Shown here: piece after piece, positions 25,272 to 33,730 of the stretch
Position numbering within the stretch: position 1 is the first letter of the stretch
Layout: each line of letters begins with the position of its first letter
Source: Firmicutes bacterium UBA5493
Lineage (GTDB): Bacteria; Bacillota; Limnochordia; Darwinibacteriales; Darwinibacteriaceae
NCBI GenBank assembly: GCA_002424045.1
Contig: DIPH01000020.1
Span: forward strand, 37,262 to 101,261
DNA: 64,000 bases
Direction of reading: 5' to 3'
Notes under the pieces: generated by a model
The model's input: only the letters and a program-made list of their open reading frames with translations
Database searches by the model: none
What the model was told of the DNA's origin: nothing
Translations under genes and position numbers: made by a program

Positions 25272-26581
25272 CAAAAGAAATGAAGAGGCTTGCTGTGGTC
25301 ACCCTTGGCTGCAAGGTGAACCAATATGATACAGATTCTGTAGTGACCCAGTTTTTAGATGCGGGCTACACCGTTGTGGATTTTGGGGACGTGGCCGATG
25401 TATACTTGATTAATACCTGCACTGTGACAAATCTGGGTGATCGAAAATCGCGTCAGATGATTCGGCGCGCTCATAAGAACAACCCTGGCGCTAAGGTCGT
25501 GGTCATGGGTTGTCTTGCCCAGACCACTCCAGAGGCAGTGGCCGCTTTGGAAGGTGTCACTTTGGTCGTGGGTACAAATGGGCGTACGGGTATCGCCCAG
25601 GAGATTGAGAGACTGACGCTTGGAGACAAGCGTTCCCTTGTTGATGATATCTTTGAAGTGTCTACTTTTGAAGATATGCCATCCTTGGACTTTTCTGGAC
25701 GTACAAGGGCTACCCTGAAAATCCAAGACGGCTGTGATCAGTTTTGCACTTATTGTCGGGTTCCCTTTGCTAGGGGACCATCCCGCAGTCGTTCCCCCGT
25801 AAGCGTTCTTGAGCAGGTGGAGCAGATTGTATCCCTAGGATATGGGGAAATTGTCCTCACCGGCATTCATCTAGGCTTGTATGGTGCGGATCTTGATCCT
25901 CCCCGCACCTTGAAGCAGATTAGCGAAGATATTGCCAACACAAAAGGGCTCTTGCGCCTCCGAATCAGTTCTGTTGATCCCCATGAAATCACAGATGAGC
26001 TCATTGAATTGGTCGCGAGGCACCCGGTGGTCTGTCGCCATATGCATATTCCTCTACAAAGCGGGAGTGATACGGTTTTGAAGCGGATGGGACGGAATTA
26101 CACCGCCAGTCAATTTAGGGACATTGTGGCTAAACTGCGTGCTCAGATCCCTGAGATTGCCATTACAACAGACATTATGGTGGGATTTCCAGGCGAAACA
26201 GAGGAGGACTTCCAAAAGACAATGGAGCTCACGAATGATGTTGCCTTTAGCAAAATCCATGTCTTCCAATATTCCAAGCGCTTAGGGACAAGGGCTGCTA
26301 AATTTCCTGACCAAATTCTATCCGTGGAGAAGGAAGATCGCAGTAGACGTCTAATACATGCAGGGGAAGCATTGTCAGAACGCTTCCATTGTTCATTTAT
26401 TGGCGAAAACGTTGATGTTTTGGTGGAACAATTGCAAGAGGACCAAGCTATAGGGCATACAGATAACTATCTGAAGGTTAACTTTCCTGCTCCTGCCGGG
26501 GCTGATTTGGTGGGCAAAATTGTCCCCGTTCATATCCTCGAGGCTAGAGCCGACGGGGTCCTAGGGCGTTTTAGTCGATAA
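25268..26581 (+). CDS. mtaB: tRNA t6A37 methylthiotransferase MtaB
   Basis: MtaB converts t6A to ms2t6A at position 37 of tRNAs reading ANN codons. It has the UPF0004 domain with a first [4Fe-4S] cluster (cysteines in TLGCKVNQYD, INTCTVTN and VMGCLAQ), the radical-SAM motif CxxxCxxC in GCDQFCTYCRVPFARG, and a C-terminal TRAM domain. GTG 25268, overlapping the rsmE stop, is eight bases from GGAG; the ATG at 25253 would add five residues. Length about 437 is normal. Confidence 0.95.
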   Translation: MTKEMKRLAVVTLGCKVNQYDTDSVVTQFLDAGYTVVDFGDVADVYLINTCTVTNLGDRKSRQMIRRAHKNNPGAKVVVMGCLAQTTPEAVAALEGVTLVVGTNGRTGIAQEIERLTLGDKRSLVDDIFEVSTFEDMPSLDFSGRTRATLKIQDGCDQFCTYCRVPFARGPSRSRSPVSVLEQVEQIVSLGYGEIVLTGIHLGLYGADLDPPRTLKQISEDIANTKGLLRLRISSVDPHEITDELIELVARHPVVCRHMHIPLQSGSDTVLKRMGRNYTASQFRDIVAKLRAQIPEIAITTDIMVGFPGETEEDFQKTMELTNDVAFSKIHVFQYSKRLGTRAAKFPDQILSVEKEDRSRRLIHAGEALSERFHCSFIGENVDVLVEQLQEDQAIGHTDNYLKVNFPAPAGADLVGKIVPVHILEARADGVLGRFSR

Positions 26582-26598
26582 AAAGGGAGTGACGCACT

Positions 26599-26943
26599 GT
26601 GTCAAGCGATTGCCTTTTCTGTAAGATAGCACAAGGTTTACTCTCCACCGAGTTTCTGATGGAAACGGACCAGTTGGTCGCCTTTCGCGATCTGAATCCG
26701 GTGGCTCCAACGCATCTACTGGTGATTCCAAAGAAACATATTGCCAGTCTTGCAGCTTTGGAACCAGAAGATCAAGCTTTGATGGGAGAGATCATGCTTG
26801 CCATCAAGGAGCTGGCACAGCAAGAAGGCTTAGATGATGGTTTTAGGGTGGTGGCCAATACCGGTCCTGATGGGGGACAAAGTGTACACCATCTTCATTT
26901 CCACCTTCTAGGCGGTCGTTCTTTACAGTGGCCCCCAGGTTAA
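26599..26943 (+). CDS. HIT-family protein (HinT-like nucleotide phosphoramidase)
   Basis: HinT-type proteins hydrolyse adenosine phosphoramidates and acyl-AMPs. The 114-residue protein has the zinc-type N-terminal CLFCKIAQG, the ligand loop FRDLNPVAPTHLLVIPKKH, and the catalytic histidine triad HLHFHLLGG. It starts at GTG 26599 after GGGAGTG. It sits between mtaB and rpsU, an arrangement common in clostridia but not in Bacillus subtilis. Confidence 0.93.
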   Translation: MSSDCLFCKIAQGLLSTEFLMETDQLVAFRDLNPVAPTHLLVIPKKHIASLAALEPEDQALMGEIMLAIKELAQQEGLDDGFRVVANTGPDGGQSVHHLHFHLLGGRSLQWPPG

Positions 26944-26946
26944 TGA

Positions 26947-26975
26947 TTGACCAGAGGAGCTAAATGGATTATAAT
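26947..26975 (+). promoter_or_regulatory. Sigma-A promoter of rpsU
   Basis: TTGACC (26947-26952), a 17-base spacer and a perfect TATAAT (26970-26975), starting three bases after the HIT gene stop. Transcription would start near 26982 and give a leader of about 60 bases before rpsU. Confidence 0.85.
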
Positions 26976-27042
26976 AAGCGTGATATTATGCAGAAGGCGT
27001 ATAGGTTGCCGGACGCAGTCAGCATTGGAAGGAGGGATACTG

Positions 27043-27219
27043 GTGGCAGAAGTTAAAGTAGGCAAAAATGAGTCCCTCGATAATGCGTTGCGCCGTTTTA
27101 AGAAGCAAATCCGGATGTCGGGAGTTTTATCGGAGGCTAGAAAACGGGAACATTATGAAAAACCAAGTGTAAAGCGGAAGAAGAAGTCTGAGGCAGCTCG
27201 CAAGAGAAAATACCGGTAA
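27043..27219 (+). CDS. rpsU: 30S ribosomal protein S21
   Basis: S21 (bS21) helps the 30S subunit select mRNA starts. The true protein is 58 residues, from GTG 27043 with an AGGAGGG site seven bases upstream; the upstream open frame from 26947 covers the promoter and leader and is not coding. The sequence is typical: [18 protein letters not shown], then a very basic tail ending in [15 protein letters not shown]. The usual neighbour yqeY is absent here. Confidence 0.95.
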   Translation: MAEVKVGKNESLDNALRRFKKQIRMSGVLSEARKREHYEKPSVKRKKKSEAARKRKYR

Positions 27220-27283
27220 GTCATTTTGGCTCGATGTCGCACATAACGATATCGGGCCTTTTTCTCCAGAAGGGGTGATATTG

Positions 27284-28582
27284 GTGAATCGGACAAATGT
27301 GAAAACGATCACAGCAGCATGGGCTCTAGTATTGCTATTTACAGTGAGCATGACAGCGGCAGCTACGCCACTTGTCTATTCTTTACCCATTAGTGGTGAA
27401 ATTGAACCGGGGTTAGCAGCTTTTGTGGCTAGAGGCATACAGCTTGCTGAGCGCAACAATGGAATTGTGTTATTGGAGATCAATACCTTTGGCGGCCGGG
27501 TTGACGCGGCTACAGAGATTAAGGATCTGATTTTGAAGGCGGAAGTACCCGTTATAGCTCATGTGAGCGAAAGGGCGTGGTCCGCCGGTGCCCTCATTGC
27601 TCTAGCAGCCCCGCAGATTGCCATGGCTCCAGGTAGCAGCATCGGTGCTGCAGAACCGCGTCCCATGGAAGAGAAAACGGTATCCGCTCTCAAAGCTGAG
27701 TTTGAAGCTACCGCACAGCGTCGGGGTCGTAATCGCCAAGTAGCCGGAGCCATGGTTGATGCTGACGTTGTTGTGGAAGATTTGGTGGAAAAAGGCAAAA
27801 TCCTCACGTTATCGGCACAGGATGCCCTAGACTGGGGTATGGCTGATATGATGGCCGGTAGTACCCATGAGGTCCTAACTAAGCTGGGCTATGATGGCTA
27901 TGAGATAGTTCGGCTCACGCCCCATTGGGCTGAGCAAATTGCACGCTTTCTCACCAATTCAACAGTGAGTTCGCTCCTTCTATCCCTTGGGTTTTTGGGC
28001 CTGATTTTTGAAATCACCTCCCCAGGCTGGGGAGTACCGGGAACAGGGGGTTTGCTGGCACTTATCTTGTTTTTCGGAGGACGTTATGTTACTGGTCTAG
28101 CAGGTCTTGAAGCAATCTTGTTGTTTATCTTAGGTATTGTCCTTCTTATCCTGGAGGTTGCAGTGATTCCGGGCTTTGGCTTGGCAGGTCTTCTAGGGAT
28201 CGGCTCGGTAGTCACAAGCATTATCCTTGCCTTTGGTGACGTTCAAACGGCTTTGTTCAGTCTATCCATAGCCATTTCTGTGAGTGTAGTTGCTATTGTC
28301 TTATTGTGGGGTCGGATTCGTCAATCCCGTTTTTGGCGGCGCCTGATACTGTCACACGAAGAATCACCTGCGGCTGGATATCGTGCACCGGCAGACTTTG
28401 GCTATCTTGTGGGCCAGAAGGGGGTTGCCCTTACACCACTTCGTCCGGCAGGTACTGCACTGATTGATGGGAAGCGTTATGATGTGGTGTCAGATGGCGG
28501 GTTTATTACAGGAAATACTTCGGTGGAAGTTGTGCACACAGAAGGAACTAGAGTGGTTGTTAGGGAAATAGGGAAGGAATAA
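27284..28582 (+). CDS. NfeD-family membrane protein with ClpP-like serine protease domain
   Basis: Long-form NfeD proteins pair with flotillin-like proteins in membrane microdomains. Domain order: signal helix (about residues 8-27), a ClpP/SppA-like protease domain with the serine in ERAWSAGALIALA and a candidate lysine in VEKGKILTLSAQDALDWG, four membrane helices (about 215-350), and a C-terminal OB-fold NfeD domain from about VGQKGVAL. Start: GTG 27284 is eight bases after AGGGG; GTG 27275 and TTG 27281 are alternatives. It precedes floA as yqeZ precedes yqfA in Bacillus subtilis. Confidence 0.9.
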   Translation: MNRTNVKTITAAWALVLLFTVSMTAAATPLVYSLPISGEIEPGLAAFVARGIQLAERNNGIVLLEINTFGGRVDAATEIKDLILKAEVPVIAHVSERAWSAGALIALAAPQIAMAPGSSIGAAEPRPMEEKTVSALKAEFEATAQRRGRNRQVAGAMVDADVVVEDLVEKGKILTLSAQDALDWGMADMMAGSTHEVLTKLGYDGYEIVRLTPHWAEQIARFLTNSTVSSLLLSLGFLGLIFEITSPGWGVPGTGGLLALILFFGGRYVTGLAGLEAILLFILGIVLLILEVAVIPGFGLAGLLGIGSVVTSIILAFGDVQTALFSLSIAISVSVVAIVLLWGRIRQSRFWRRLILSHEESPAAGYRAPADFGYLVGQKGVALTPLRPAGTALIDGKRYDVVSDGGFITGNTSVEVVHTEGTRVVVREIGKE

Positions 28583-28602
28583 CAATTTAAGGAGGTCGAA
28601 AT

Positions 28603-29604
28603 ATGTCTTGGGTTTTCGCAGGGATAATTCCGTTCTTACTGCTGATCTTTCTGATTATCCTGTTTAGTTTCGTTCCAGTCGGTCTGTGGATTTCGGCAAT
28701 TGCTGCTGGCGTAAAGGTTACCCTTATGAGCTTAATAGGGATGCGACTGCGTCGCGTTACGCCTAATCGTATTGTGTTGCCTTTTATTAAGGCACAAAAG
28801 GGTGGGGTGGAGACTTCCATTGACAAACTAGAAGCCCACTTTTTGGCGGGAGGTAACGTTGATAATGTAGTGGATGCGTTGATTGCAGCTAATAGGGCAG
28901 ATATACCCCTTCCGTTTGAGCGCGCTGCCGCCATTGATCTAGCCGGTAGGAATGTGTTGGAAGCGGTGCAGATGAGCGTTAATCCTAAAGTAATTGAGAC
29001 TCCTTTGATCTCTGCTGTGGCCAAGAATGGTATTGAACTAAAGGTAAAGGCCAGGGTCACCGTGCGGGCCAACATCGATCGTTTGGTTGGTGGCGCAGGA
29101 GAGGCTACCATTATTGCTAGGGTTGGCGAAGGTATTGTTACGACGGTCGGTTCTAGCGGAAGCCACGAAGCGGTGCTGGAGAATCCCGATAGGATTTCCA
29201 AAGTAGTTTTGGATAAAGGACTCGATTCAGGAACCGCTTTTGAGATTCTTTCCATCGATATTGCCGACGTAGATGTGGGTCGCAATATTGGTGCCCGCTT
29301 ACAGATGGATCAAGCCGAAGCCGACAAGAATATTGCCCAGGCCAAGGCAGCCGAAAGGCGCTTTGCGGCTCAAGCCCGCGAGCAAGAGATGAGAGCCCAG
29401 ACCCAGGAAATGAGGGCACAGGTTGTGCAAGCGGAAGCGGAAGTTCCTCGGGCCATCGCGGATGCCTTGCGGGAAGGGAATTTGGGTGTTATGGACTTTT
29501 ACGGTATGCAGAACATCATGGCTGATACGGGTATGAGAGAGAGCATAGGTGGCCGTCGCCCCGATCGCGATCCCAAGGCCAGCGAAGACGAACCCAAGCG
29601 GTAG
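28603..29604 (+). CDS. floA: Flotillin-like protein FloA
   Basis: FloA scaffolds functional membrane microdomains. The 333-residue protein starts with a re-entrant membrane segment (residues about 3-45), then a PHB/SPFH-like domain with [45 protein letters not shown] and [15 protein letters not shown], and a long Glu/Ala-rich coiled coil from about 250 to 300. An AAGGAGG site precedes the ATG. It forms a cluster with the NfeD gene 20 bases upstream. Confidence 0.95.
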   Translation: MSWVFAGIIPFLLLIFLIILFSFVPVGLWISAIAAGVKVTLMSLIGMRLRRVTPNRIVLPFIKAQKGGVETSIDKLEAHFLAGGNVDNVVDALIAANRADIPLPFERAAAIDLAGRNVLEAVQMSVNPKVIETPLISAVAKNGIELKVKARVTVRANIDRLVGGAGEATIIARVGEGIVTTVGSSGSHEAVLENPDRISKVVLDKGLDSGTAFEILSIDIADVDVGRNIGARLQMDQAEADKNIAQAKAAERRFAAQAREQEMRAQTQEMRAQVVQAEAEVPRAIADALREGNLGVMDFYGMQNIMADTGMRESIGGRRPDRDPKASEDEPKR

Positions 29605-29613
29605 GTGAGTGTA

Positions 29614-30048
29614 ATGCGCGGAACAACAGGGCTACTGCTCTACGTGGCTGTTATGGTCCTTGCGAGTGTTTTGAAGAAGATAGCGGAGAATAAGGTGAGG
29701 CAAGGTCGCCCTCCTGTGGAAGTTGAGGGTGAACCTTATACCATCACGTTGGAGGATATTCTATCGGAATCTATGCCCGCAGGGGAGTCCGAAACCTCCA
29801 TTAATGCAAGTGGTTTGGAGCCGACGCTCGATGCGAACGTTGGCGAATCTAGAACCCAGGAGATGGATGGGTTTGACGACTGGAACGAGTGGGAATGGGA
29901 AGACCAAGAAACGGAAGAATCCGTAGAGGACGGCGGATTCATTGCCGACCCTATGAAAACACCCCAACATCCAAGTTGGGAGCAGGCCGTTGTCTTCTCT
30001 GAGATTATTCGTGAACCTCGTGCCAAAAGAGGTTGGCCGAGCCGTTGA
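29614..30048 (+). CDS. Small membrane-anchored acidic protein, unknown
   Basis: I do not recognise a family. The protein of about 144 residues has one N-terminal hydrophobic segment (residues about 4-18), a short basic stretch KKIAENKVRQGRPP, then a strongly acidic, tryptophan-containing tail (FDDWNEWEWEDQETEESVED). ATG 29614 is six bases after AGGTGAG; GTG 29605 directly follows the floA stop. Close spacing after floA suggests co-expression with the NfeD-FloA membrane system, in the place of Bacillus yqfB, but I see no clear similarity to YqfB. Confidence 0.7.
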   Translation: MRGTTGLLLYVAVMVLASVLKKIAENKVRQGRPPVEVEGEPYTITLEDILSESMPAGESETSINASGLEPTLDANVGESRTQEMDGFDDWNEWEWEDQETEESVEDGGFIADPMKTPQHPSWEQAVVFSEIIREPRAKRGWPSR

Positions 30049-30073
30049 GAGTAGAACAAGGAGGACGTTGTTC

Positions 30074-31177
30074 GTGGACCAAAAGTTGAGAATCGGAATT
30101 ATTGGCTGTGGTGGCATCGCCAATGGCAAGCATATGCCGAGTTTGGCCAAACTCCCTAATGTGGAGATGGTTGCTTTTTGTGACATTATCCCCTCGAGGG
30201 CAGAGGAGGCTGCTTCCGAGTATGGTGTCAAAGACGCTAGGGTGTACGAGGACTATCGTACGCTCTTCGAAGAAGAATCCCTTGATGTTGTGCACATTTG
30301 CACTCCCAATAGTTCTCACGCAGAGATCACCATCGCCTCTCTAGAAGCTGGTTGCCATGTTATGTGTGAAAAACCCATGGCCAAAAGCGCGTCAGAGGCC
30401 AGAGAAATGGTTGCTGCAGCGGAGCGTACGGGAAAAAAGCTCACTATCGGGTATCAAAGCCGTTTCCGTAGTGATAGCGAATATCTGAAAGAGGTTTGTG
30501 AGCGGGGAGACCTAGGAGAGATATATCTGGCCAAGGCCAGAGCAATCCGCCGCAGGGCCGTACCCACTTGGGGTGTGTTTCTCGACGAAGAGAAGCAAGG
30601 GGGAGGCCCCCTCATCGATATTGGCACCCATGCCTTAGATTTGACGCTGTGGATGATGGACAATTACCTGCCAAAATATGTTGTGGGTTCGGTTTTTCAT
30701 AAGCTGAACAAACGGAAGAATGCCGCGAATGCCTGGGGATCTTGGGACCCAGAGAAGTTTCAAGTGGAAGACTCTGCTTTTGGGTTTATTGTTATGGAGA
30801 ATGGCGCGACCATTATTCTCGAATCCAGTTGGGCGCTGAACACTCTTTTTGAAGGTGAAGCGAGGACAATTCTCCATGGAACAGAAGGTGGAGCGGATAT
30901 GGAGGACGGGCTCCGTATTAATGGCGAGGAGTTTGGCAAGCTCTACACCAAAAAGCCCGCTCTTGGAACTACGGGCGTTGCATTCTATGCTGGTGAGACA
31001 GAAACAGATGCGGATCGAGAAGCCCGGCTGTGGATTGAGAGCATTGTAGAGAATACTCCACCGCGAGTCTTACCGGAACAAGCAGCAACTGTGACTGAAA
31101 TTCTGGAGGCAATCTATCGGTCAGCCAGGCAAGGGGAACCGGTGTACTTTAAGAATGGACGAATTCTAGGCGAGTAA
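30074..31177 (+). CDS. Gfo/Idh/MocA-family oxidoreductase
   Basis: An NAD(P)-dependent dehydrogenase, usually acting on sugars, inositols or related polyols. It has an N-terminal Rossmann fold (RIGIIGCGGIANGKHMPSL), the family motif EKPMAKSASEA at the conserved lysine, and a C-terminal alpha/beta domain with GGGPLIDIGTHALDLTLWMM, where the histidine is the usual catalytic one. GTG 30074, nine bases after AAGGAGG, gives about 367 residues; the frame upstream to 29990 overlaps the previous gene. The substrate cannot be told. It is out of place between floA and yqfC and has its own terminator. Confidence 0.9.
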   Translation: MDQKLRIGIIGCGGIANGKHMPSLAKLPNVEMVAFCDIIPSRAEEAASEYGVKDARVYEDYRTLFEEESLDVVHICTPNSSHAEITIASLEAGCHVMCEKPMAKSASEAREMVAAAERTGKKLTIGYQSRFRSDSEYLKEVCERGDLGEIYLAKARAIRRRAVPTWGVFLDEEKQGGGPLIDIGTHALDLTLWMMDNYLPKYVVGSVFHKLNKRKNAANAWGSWDPEKFQVEDSAFGFIVMENGATIILESSWALNTLFEGEARTILHGTEGGADMEDGLRINGEEFGKLYTKKPALGTTGVAFYAGETETDADREARLWIESIVENTPPRVLPEQAATVTEILEAIYRSARQGEPVYFKNGRILGE

Positions 31178-31202
31178 CCCCCGTGGCATAGAATCTCGTA
31201 GC

Positions 31203-31234
31203 AAGGTTAGGCCTTAGGGTCTAACCTTTTTTTT
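31203..31234 (+). terminator. Terminator after the oxidoreductase gene
   Basis: AAGGTTAG / CTAACCTT with a ten-base loop, followed by a T run of eight in total. It separates the nfeD-floA-oxidoreductase unit from the yqfC operon. Confidence 0.88.
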
Positions 31235-31266
31235 GTTGCATAATTTTAAGAGAGAGGAGGTAGGCA

Positions 31267-31545
31267 ATGCGTCCAGCTGTGAACCAGACTCTAAAACGAA
31301 AACTAGCCCATACCTTGGATTTGCCATCTGCCATCTTGCTTGACCAAGCTACCATTCACCTCCTGGGCGATTCGGAAGCAAAAATTGTTAATCATCAAGG
31401 GCTTGTTCAATATACTAGTGCTTGTATCAATGCTCAATCCGCCCAGGGAATGATTGAGGTTGTAGGAAGTGCTATGGAAATCGTCTCTTTTTCGTCAAGC
31501 GAGATTAGAATTGTGGGGAAGATCCGACAGGTGATGCTAAAATGA
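31267..31545 (+). CDS. yqfC: Sporulation protein YqfC (YabP/YqfC family)
   Basis: YqfC is a small mother-cell sporulation protein related to YabP, which is needed for coat and cortex formation. The 92-residue protein has the family core: LDLPSAILLDQATIHLLGD, VNHQGLVQYTS and SSSEIRIVGKIRQV. It starts with ATG after AGAGAGGAGG and overlaps yqfD by four bases. In Bacillus the pair is controlled by sigma-E; a clear sigma-E promoter was not found, though an AT-rich CATAATTT stretch lies in the leader. Confidence 0.9.
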   Translation: MRPAVNQTLKRKLAHTLDLPSAILLDQATIHLLGDSEAKIVNHQGLVQYTSACINAQSAQGMIEVVGSAMEIVSFSSSEIRIVGKIRQVMLK

Positions 31546-32708
31546 CCTCTTTGTGGATGTGGTGGCAAGGATATGTGACAGTTCGTTTACGTGGACCGGG
31601 GTTGGAGCGCCTACTTAACAAAATGGCGGAACTAGACATTGTTCTTCAAAGGGTCAGGCGCCTTACAGGCGATGTCGTCATTATTCGTTTGAAGGTGAAA
31701 GACTTCCGCCTCTTAAGGCCTTTGCTCTGGGGCACGCAAATCAACGTGTCGATTCTAGACAAGCATGGTGCTCCGTTTCTTCTGGGGAGGTTTAGGTTGC
31801 GTGCATTTTTGGCAATAGGGCTCATGCTTTCACTTTTATTCGTCATGTATTTGTCCAATTTTATCTGGTTTATTGAGGTTGGAGGTAGCCAGACGCTACC
31901 CATGGAAGCCCTGAAGGGTGCCGTCTGGGACCTTGGTCTCAGAGCAGGTGTCGTCCGAAGCACCATTGAGCCCCGTGCCATCGAAGCCGAGCTACTGAAA
32001 CGTTTTCCTGTTTTAGCTTGGGCCCAAATACGGGTTAAAGGGGTCAAAGTAGATATTTTGTTAACGGAGCGGGATGGCTTAGAGAGCGGGGATACAGGCC
32101 CCGGTCATCTGTATGCTGCAAGCGACGGTGTGGTAACGGAAATCTTAGTTCTTAGGGGCACAGCACACGTAAGGGATGGGAGCACCGTGCGCAAGGGAGA
32201 CATGCTCATCTCTGGCGAATACTATGATGCCTGGGGGCAAAAACAATTCGGTGCAGCCCAGGGTGTTGTCAAGGCCAGGGTATGGTATGAGGGGATCGGT
32301 GAAGGAGCCCTCGCCAAGTGGGAGCCGGTACCGACAGGACGCAACCACAGGCAGTATGCATTCACCATCGGATCCATAACAATTCCCATCGGGAAAAGCT
32401 ATCCAAGGAATACCCATCTTCGAAGTGACCAAGAGTGGCACCTGTCCCTAGGGCGGGCCCTAGTTCCACTACGCTTAGCCAAGATTGACTACCAGGAAGT
32501 GGAGTACATCAAAGTGCTTGTTCCCAGGGAAGAGGCGGAAAAAACAGCCTACGTCCATGCGTGGGAAAGCTTGCTACAGCAGGGTGTTCGTGAGGAACAA
32601 GTCCTAAAGGAAAGACAAACAGTAGACTTTATGGCCGATGGAAATGGCATACGTGTCACTGTACAAGTAGAAGTACTTGATGATATAGGGTTGTTTTTCA
32701 CGCATTGA
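31542..32708 (+). CDS. yqfD: Sporulation protein YqfD
   Basis: YqfD is a mother-cell membrane protein needed for efficient sporulation. The 388-residue protein starts with a cytoplasmic domain (VTVRLRGPGLERLLNKMAEL), one membrane helix at about 85-108 (FLAIGLMLSLLFVMYLSNFIW), a POTRA-like segment with IEAELLKRFPVLAWAQIRVKG, and a C-terminal domain with GVVTEILVLRGTAHVRDGSTV. It is the second gene of the yqfC-yqfD pair and runs straight into the phoH promoter. Confidence 0.92.
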   Translation: MTSLWMWWQGYVTVRLRGPGLERLLNKMAELDIVLQRVRRLTGDVVIIRLKVKDFRLLRPLLWGTQINVSILDKHGAPFLLGRFRLRAFLAIGLMLSLLFVMYLSNFIWFIEVGGSQTLPMEALKGAVWDLGLRAGVVRSTIEPRAIEAELLKRFPVLAWAQIRVKGVKVDILLTERDGLESGDTGPGHLYAASDGVVTEILVLRGTAHVRDGSTVRKGDMLISGEYYDAWGQKQFGAAQGVVKARVWYEGIGEGALAKWEPVPTGRNHRQYAFTIGSITIPIGKSYPRNTHLRSDQEWHLSLGRALVPLRLAKIDYQEVEYIKVLVPREEAEKTAYVHAWESLLQQGVREEQVLKERQTVDFMADGNGIRVTVQVEVLDDIGLFFTH

Positions 32709-32709
32709 T

Positions 32710-32738
32710 TTGCACTTCAGTTTCATTTTGCTTATAAT
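32710..32738 (+). promoter_or_regulatory. Sigma-A promoter of phoH
   Basis: TTGCAC (32710-32715), a 17-base spacer and a perfect TATAAT (32733-32738). It lies right after the yqfD stop and lets phoH and the genes below it be read during growth, independently of the sporulation genes upstream. Confidence 0.75.
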
Positions 32739-32763
32739 AGGGGCATACGATGACACAAAAAGG

Positions 32764-33723
32764 ATGGTTGATGCATTGAGTCAGATAATACGCCTGCGGG
32801 ATAACGAACACGCTCAAGCAGTGAGCGGTAAGCGTGATGAGAACCTGCGCTTAGTGGAGGCTGCTTTTGACGTGAGGATTGTACCGCGCGGTCTAGATTT
32901 GTTAATCAGCGGTTCGGACGAGGCTGTGGCTAAAACAAGAAAAGCCCTAACCAACATGGCCAGCTTAGGAACGGATTTGACGAGCCACGATGTGTATTAT
33001 GCCATCAAGTTAAGCGAAAACGGAGACTCTACTGCCTTAAATGAGCTCAGTGCAGGGATTGTAGTGACCACCCATAGGGGGAAGATCATCAGGCCAAAGA
33101 CCTCTGGCCAACGGCGTTATATAGGAACGATTTCCCGAAGCGATGTTGTTTTCGGAATAGGTCCCGCTGGAACGGGAAAAACGTACCTGGCTATGGCTGC
33201 AGCTATCGCCAGTCTGAAAAAGAAGGAAGTTGAACGTGTTATCTTGACGCGCCCTGCAGTGGAAGCAGGAGAACACCTGGGCTTTCTGCCTGGGGATTTG
33301 CAGGACAAGGTCGATCCCTATTTGCGTCCCTTATACGATGCCCTCTATGATATTTTGGGACAAGAAACCTATGTGAAGTATCGTGAGAAGGGCATAATTG
33401 AGATTGCTCCCTTAGCTTACATGCGGGGTCGAACGCTAGATGACAGTTTCATTATTCTTGATGAGGCCCAAAACTGTACGCCAGAGCAAATGAAGATGTT
33501 CTTAACTCGGCTAGGTTTTGGGTCGAAGGCTGTGATCACAGGTGATATTACCCAAGTGGACTTGCCACGGGGAAAAACATCTGGTTTGATTCAGATTCAA
33601 AAGGTCCTCAAAGGCGTGGAGGGAATAGGTTTCTGTTACCTGCATGAAAGTGACGTAGTTCGTCATCCCTTAGTGCAGCGCATTATTCAAGCCTATGACG
33701 TCTACGACAAGTCGCAATCTTAG
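32764..33723 (+). CDS. phoH: PhoH-family ATPase (PhoH/PhoL)
   Basis: PhoH-like proteins are P-loop ATPases with RNA-related roles that often sit beside ybeY and pgpH. The protein of about 319 residues has an N-terminal KH-like segment and an ATPase core with the Walker A motif FGIGPAGTGKTYLA, RPAVEAGEHLGFLPGDLQDK, Walker B DDSFIILDEAQNCTPEQMKM and TGDITQVDLP. The long open frame begins at TTG 32710, but that region is the promoter, so ATG 32764 is preferred even though its Shine-Dalgarno (AAAAAGG) is weak. Order phoH-pgpH-ybeY-dgkA-cdd-era matches Bacillus. Confidence 0.93.
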   Translation: MVDALSQIIRLRDNEHAQAVSGKRDENLRLVEAAFDVRIVPRGLDLLISGSDEAVAKTRKALTNMASLGTDLTSHDVYYAIKLSENGDSTALNELSAGIVVTTHRGKIIRPKTSGQRRYIGTISRSDVVFGIGPAGTGKTYLAMAAAIASLKKKEVERVILTRPAVEAGEHLGFLPGDLQDKVDPYLRPLYDALYDILGQETYVKYREKGIIEIAPLAYMRGRTLDDSFIILDEAQNCTPEQMKMFLTRLGFGSKAVITGDITQVDLPRGKTSGLIQIQKVLKGVEGIGFCYLHESDVVRHPLVQRIIQAYDVYDKSQS

Positions 33724-33730
33724 GAGGCCC

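Noticed and set aside
28587..29285. 232-codon minus-strand frame across floA
   Set aside because: Antisense shadow of floA with no domain and no translation signal.
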